From the NCBI GenBank assembly GCA_049426725.1, contig JBMSYN010000002.1:62001-126000 (forward strand): DNA of 64,000 nucleotides, read 5' to 3'. Under the pieces are notes generated by a model. It was not told the DNA's origin. It did not search any database and saw nothing but the letters and a program-made list of their open reading frames with translations. The position numbers and the translations under genes are program-made. The stretch comes from UBA961 sp049426725. GTDB lineage: Bacteria; Bacteroidota; Ignavibacteria; Kapaibacteriales; UBA961. Below, in pieces: positions 61,650-64,000 of this stretch; the stretch's first letter is position 1; each line of letters starts with the position of its first letter.

Positions 61650-62825
61650 ATGTCACATTCATATATCATATCCGCCAAAAGAACGCCAATTGGTGCTTTT
61701 CTCGGCTCACTTTCTGCATTCAGCGCTCCACAACTCGGTGCAATTGCAATAAAATCGGCTTTAGAGCAAGCAGGTATTGATCCTGCACTTGTAAGTGAAG
61801 TTATTATGGGAAATGTTCTCACAGCTGGCATAGGTCAAGCTCCTGCAAGACAAGCCGCACTTGGTGCAGGACTTCCCACAAGCATTCCTTGCATGACAAT
61901 CAATAAAGTATGCGGTAGTGGTTTAAAATCCGTGATGCTTGGTGATCAAGCAATTCGCTGTGGCGATGCTGAAATAGTTGTAGCCGGTGGACAAGAATCA
62001 ATGACCAATGCTCCTTATCTTTTACCAAAAGGAAGAACAGGTTATCGTTATGGAAATGGTCAAGTTGTCGATTCTATGGCTTTTGATGGATTGACGGATG
62101 CCTATGCAATCGCGCCAATGGGAAATTTTGCTGAACAATGTGCAAAGGATTGCTCAATCGATCGCTCCATGCAAGATGAGTATGCAGTTATGAGTTATAA
62201 TCGTGCAATCGAAGCGCAAAAGTCAGGTGCATTTTCTAATGAGATTGCACCGGTTATCATTGAAGACAAAAAAGGTACAGTGTCAGTTTCAGAAGATGAA
62301 GAACCAGGCAAAGTTCGCTTTGACAAAATACCTTCACTCAAACCTGTATTCACGAAAGATGGTACTGTCACTGCTGCCAATGCAAGTTCAATTGATGATG
62401 GCGCCGCAGCAATAGTATTGGCTTCCGAAGATGCAGTGTCCAAACATAATTTGAAACCAATCGCAAAAGTGATTGCTCATGCTTCTTATGCACATAAACC
62501 TGAAGATTTCAATACAGCTCCTATTCATGCAATTGAAACCGTTCTAAAAAAAGCTGGTTTGAGCTTGAGTGATATTGATTTGTTTGAAGTAAATGAGGCA
62601 TTTGCTGTAACTGCTCTTGCTGCAAAAAATACACTAAATATTCCTCTCGAAAAGATGAATGTACATGGTGGTGCAATTGCTCTTGGACATCCAATCGGAG
62701 CTTCCGGCGCGAGAGTTCTCACAACTTTGCTCCATGCTTTGAAAACACATGGAAAACGATATGGTCTTGCAACCCTATGCATTGGCGGAGGTGAAGCAAG
62801 CGCTATGATTGTGGAAGCAATCTAA
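61650..62825 (+). CDS. atoB: Acetyl-CoA C-acetyltransferase (thiolase)
   Basis: 391 residues from the ATG at 61650, 25 bases after rny. Active-site motifs: nucleophile Cys in NKVCGSGLKSVML (about 83-95), GGQESMTNAPY, His in GGAIALGHPIGASGAR and the second Cys in LATLCIGGGEASAM. The NEAFAVTALAA block is also present. It interconverts two acetyl-CoA with acetoacetyl-CoA in fatty-acid or ketone metabolism; the length and motifs fit the degradative/biosynthetic thiolase type. It ends at a strong terminator. Confidence 0.95.
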   Translation: MSHSYIISAKRTPIGAFLGSLSAFSAPQLGAIAIKSALEQAGIDPALVSEVIMGNVLTAGIGQAPARQAALGAGLPTSIPCMTINKVCGSGLKSVMLGDQAIRCGDAEIVVAGGQESMTNAPYLLPKGRTGYRYGNGQVVDSMAFDGLTDAYAIAPMGNFAEQCAKDCSIDRSMQDEYAVMSYNRAIEAQKSGAFSNEIAPVIIEDKKGTVSVSEDEEPGKVRFDKIPSLKPVFTKDGTVTAANASSIDDGAAAIVLASEDAVSKHNLKPIAKVIAHASYAHKPEDFNTAPIHAIETVLKKAGLSLSDIDLFEVNEAFAVTALAAKNTLNIPLEKMNVHGGAIALGHPIGASGARVLTTLLHALKTHGKRYGLATLCIGGGEASAMIVEAI

Positions 62826-62834
62826 TTGTTAAAC

Positions 62835-62864
62835 GGGGCAGTATTCTCATATTGCCCCTTTTTT
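62835..62864 (+). terminator. Terminator of the thiolase gene
   Basis: Ten-base-pair stem GGGGCAGTAT/ATATTGCCCC (one G-T) with TCTC loop, followed by TTTTTT. It lies 10 bases past the thiolase stop. Confidence 0.9.
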
Positions 62865-62869
62865 ATTGA

Positions 62870-63511
62870 ATGAAGATGATGCAAGAATTACACAATACAT
62901 TCAAATCATTTGATTCGCGATTACATGGCAATGAGAAGTCATTTGAACGCATTTCGCATGAACTTGCATTGCTCAAAACATTCCAATCGATTTCATATCT
63001 CGCTTTGCGTGATGCAAGAATTGACTATTTGCAATCTATACATGAAGCTCAAGATATTTGTGACTTTCTTCAACAATATCGGCCAAACATTGGCATTTAT
63101 GCGGGATCATTTAGTCCATTTCATTTAGGGCATTTGAATATTGTTCATAAAGCATCCGCAATATTCGAAAAAGTAATCATTGCTCGAGGAATCAATCCTG
63201 AAAAAGATGGTGAACTTTCGGCATGGAATACGGAAGCATTGAAGAATTTCGAAACAGCTGAATTTACCGGACTCCTCACTCAATTCATCGAGCAACATTC
63301 ACACTATGCTAATGTTACTTTGGTGAAAGGTCTTAGAAATGGAGATGACTTGGATTATGAAGTGAATCAATTGCGATTCATGGAAACAATGTACCCGGAT
63401 TTGAAAGTTGTGTTCATTCAATGTGATAAAGAATATGAACATATTAGTTCAACAGCCCTCAGAAATCTAGAACGAATAGAAGCGGGACTCAGCAAACCTT
63501 TCTTGCCCTAA
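62870..63511 (+). CDS. CoaD-like nucleotidyltransferase with N-terminal extension
   Basis: 213 residues. The first about 72 residues are an extra domain (MMQELHNTFKSFDSRLHGNE ... DAQDICDFLQQY-like helices) without similarity to the enzyme. The core from about 73 matches pantetheine-phosphate adenylyltransferase: IGIYAGSFSPFHLGHLNIVH with the HxGH catalytic motif (85-88), VKGLRNGDDLDYEVNQLRF, DLKVVFIQCDKEYEHISSTALR and GLSKPFLP. Adenylyl transfer to phosphopantetheine is the likely reaction, but the core spacing differs from standard CoaD (about 160 residues), so other cytidylyl-transferase activity is possible. Its stop abuts the convergent carboxypeptidase gene. Confidence 0.72.
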   Translation: MKMMQELHNTFKSFDSRLHGNEKSFERISHELALLKTFQSISYLALRDARIDYLQSIHEAQDICDFLQQYRPNIGIYAGSFSPFHLGHLNIVHKASAIFEKVIIARGINPEKDGELSAWNTEALKNFETAEFTGLLTQFIEQHSHYANVTLVKGLRNGDDLDYEVNQLRFMETMYPDLKVVFIQCDKEYEHISSTALRNLERIEAGLSKPFLP

Positions 63512-64000
63512 TCAAGCAAACTGTGATTCTTTAAACATGAGCGTTCCTTCATCGGCATTGATGGAAACTTGTATGCCAAAGGGAAGTGTGAGTTTCCTCT
63601 TGATATGTCCATAAGGGAAAGTACCCAATACCGGTATATGTATGCGAGTTGCATAATCTTGAATGATTTCTTCATAAGGTCTTTGCGGAACGGAAGCAAC
63701 GGGATTGCTTGGCGGAGTAAAATCTCCGATCAATAAACCATTCAAAGCATGAAGATGTCCCGATAATTCAAGCTGAGAAAAATATCTGTCAATGCGATAT
63801 GGCTCTTCTCCAATATCCTCAATCAGCAATAGTGAATCTTTAAAGCTTGGCATGAATTCAGAACCACATAATGTTGCAAGCAAACACATATTTCCGCAAA
63901 GTAATCTGCCTTCAGCACTACCACCATTATATGTTGTCAATGTATCAGCATTGATGATTTCTTTATGAATGTCTTGTGTGAGAATTGACCAAAAAGATTG
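63512..64000 (-). CDS. LD-carboxypeptidase (S66, MccF-like), 5' part outside the window
   Basis: The frame is open to the right edge, so the catalytic Ser domain is cut off; 162 C-terminal residues remain. Visible: the TLTTYNGGSAEGRLLCGNMC block, catalytic Glu in LLLIEDIGEEPYRIDRYF, ALNGLLIGDFTPP and catalytic His in LGTFPYGHIKRKLTLPFG. The family trims murein tetrapeptides to tripeptides in cell-wall recycling. Its stop (TCA at 63512) directly follows the nucleotidyltransferase stop. Confidence 0.85.
   Translation of the reverse strand, partial: QSFWSILTQDIHKEIINADTLTTYNGGSAEGRLLCGNMCLLATLCGSEFMPSFKDSLLLIEDIGEEPYRIDRYFSQLELSGHLHALNGLLIGDFTPPSNPVASVPQRPYEEIIQDYATRIHIPVLGTFPYGHIKRKLTLPFGIQVSINADEGTLMFKESQFA

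Overview
The window is a stretch of AT-rich bacterial chromosome with dense, mostly plus-strand genes and no prophage, insertion sequence, CRISPR array or plasmid functions. Several secreted proteins end in a type IX secretion (T9SS) type A sorting tail of the form 'xxPNPxxxxxxxxF...D.LG...GxYxLxV'. Together with Omp28-like thioredoxin-fold proteins, an SBBP beta-propeller protein, OmpA-domain proteins, a two-copy SurA/parvulin cluster and TAnnTTTG-like promoter elements, these point to the Bacteroidota/Chlorobi (FCB) group. My best guess is a lineage such as Kapabacteria or Ignavibacteria. This is inferred from gene content only; there is no rRNA in the window.

Layout. 1-7,050: the end of a mitochondrial-type citrate synthase, a methyltransferase, a TPR-LuxR regulator, an orphan Cache-domain lipoprotein, tRNA-Val and a K+-dependent membrane pyrophosphatase. 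7,157-10,786: rmuC and an AAA/STAND-like ATPase. 10,787-13,015: a long non-coding leader with a strongly paired RNA candidate and GTGGG boxes, then mraZ-rsmH with no ftsL/ftsI behind them. 13,082-18,169: a T9SS protein, rpe, and a glycosyltransferase/flippase pair on the minus strand. 18,335-26,877: a membrane protein that is an internal duplication, then a tightly packed run of a giant SBBP surface protein, a double-OmpA outer membrane protein, selD and lepB, the last four joined by ATGA overlaps. 26,886-33,644: a beta-CASP hydrolase, an M24 peptidase, two periplasmic peptidyl-prolyl isomerases and exonuclease III.

33,654-38,303: a THUMP-like methyltransferase, a CNNM/CBS transporter-like protein, recO, bamD and an acyl-CoA thioesterase. 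38,304-39,047: no intact gene, but a decayed surface-fibre gene. 39,048-48,112: mutS, pirin, CapA, several unrecognised secreted proteins or lipoproteins (one with a recent internal duplication) and initiator tRNA-fMet. 48,166-51,001: a DUF1460-type amidase, an LCP-family protein and a MazG-like pyrophosphohydrolase. 51,208-57,887: three tandem paralogues of about 720-730 residues, Omp28/thioredoxin fold plus T9SS tail; copies 2 and 3 carry WCGWC and copy 1 has lost both cysteines. 58,028-64,000: orphan nuoE, a rhomboid-like protein lacking the catalytic histidine, zapA followed by a folded RNA candidate in the 6S RNA position, rny, a thiolase, a CoaD-like nucleotidyltransferase with an N-terminal extension, and the end of an LD-carboxypeptidase.

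Themes. Much of the coding capacity builds the cell envelope: signal peptidase, SurA/PpiC chaperones, BamD, OmpA proteins, T9SS cargo, LCP and amidase. The rest is standard housekeeping. The most unusual items are the Omp28 array with a redox-dead member, the two folded RNA candidates (upstream of mraZ and downstream of zapA), the duplicated hypothetical proteins, and the decayed fibre gene.
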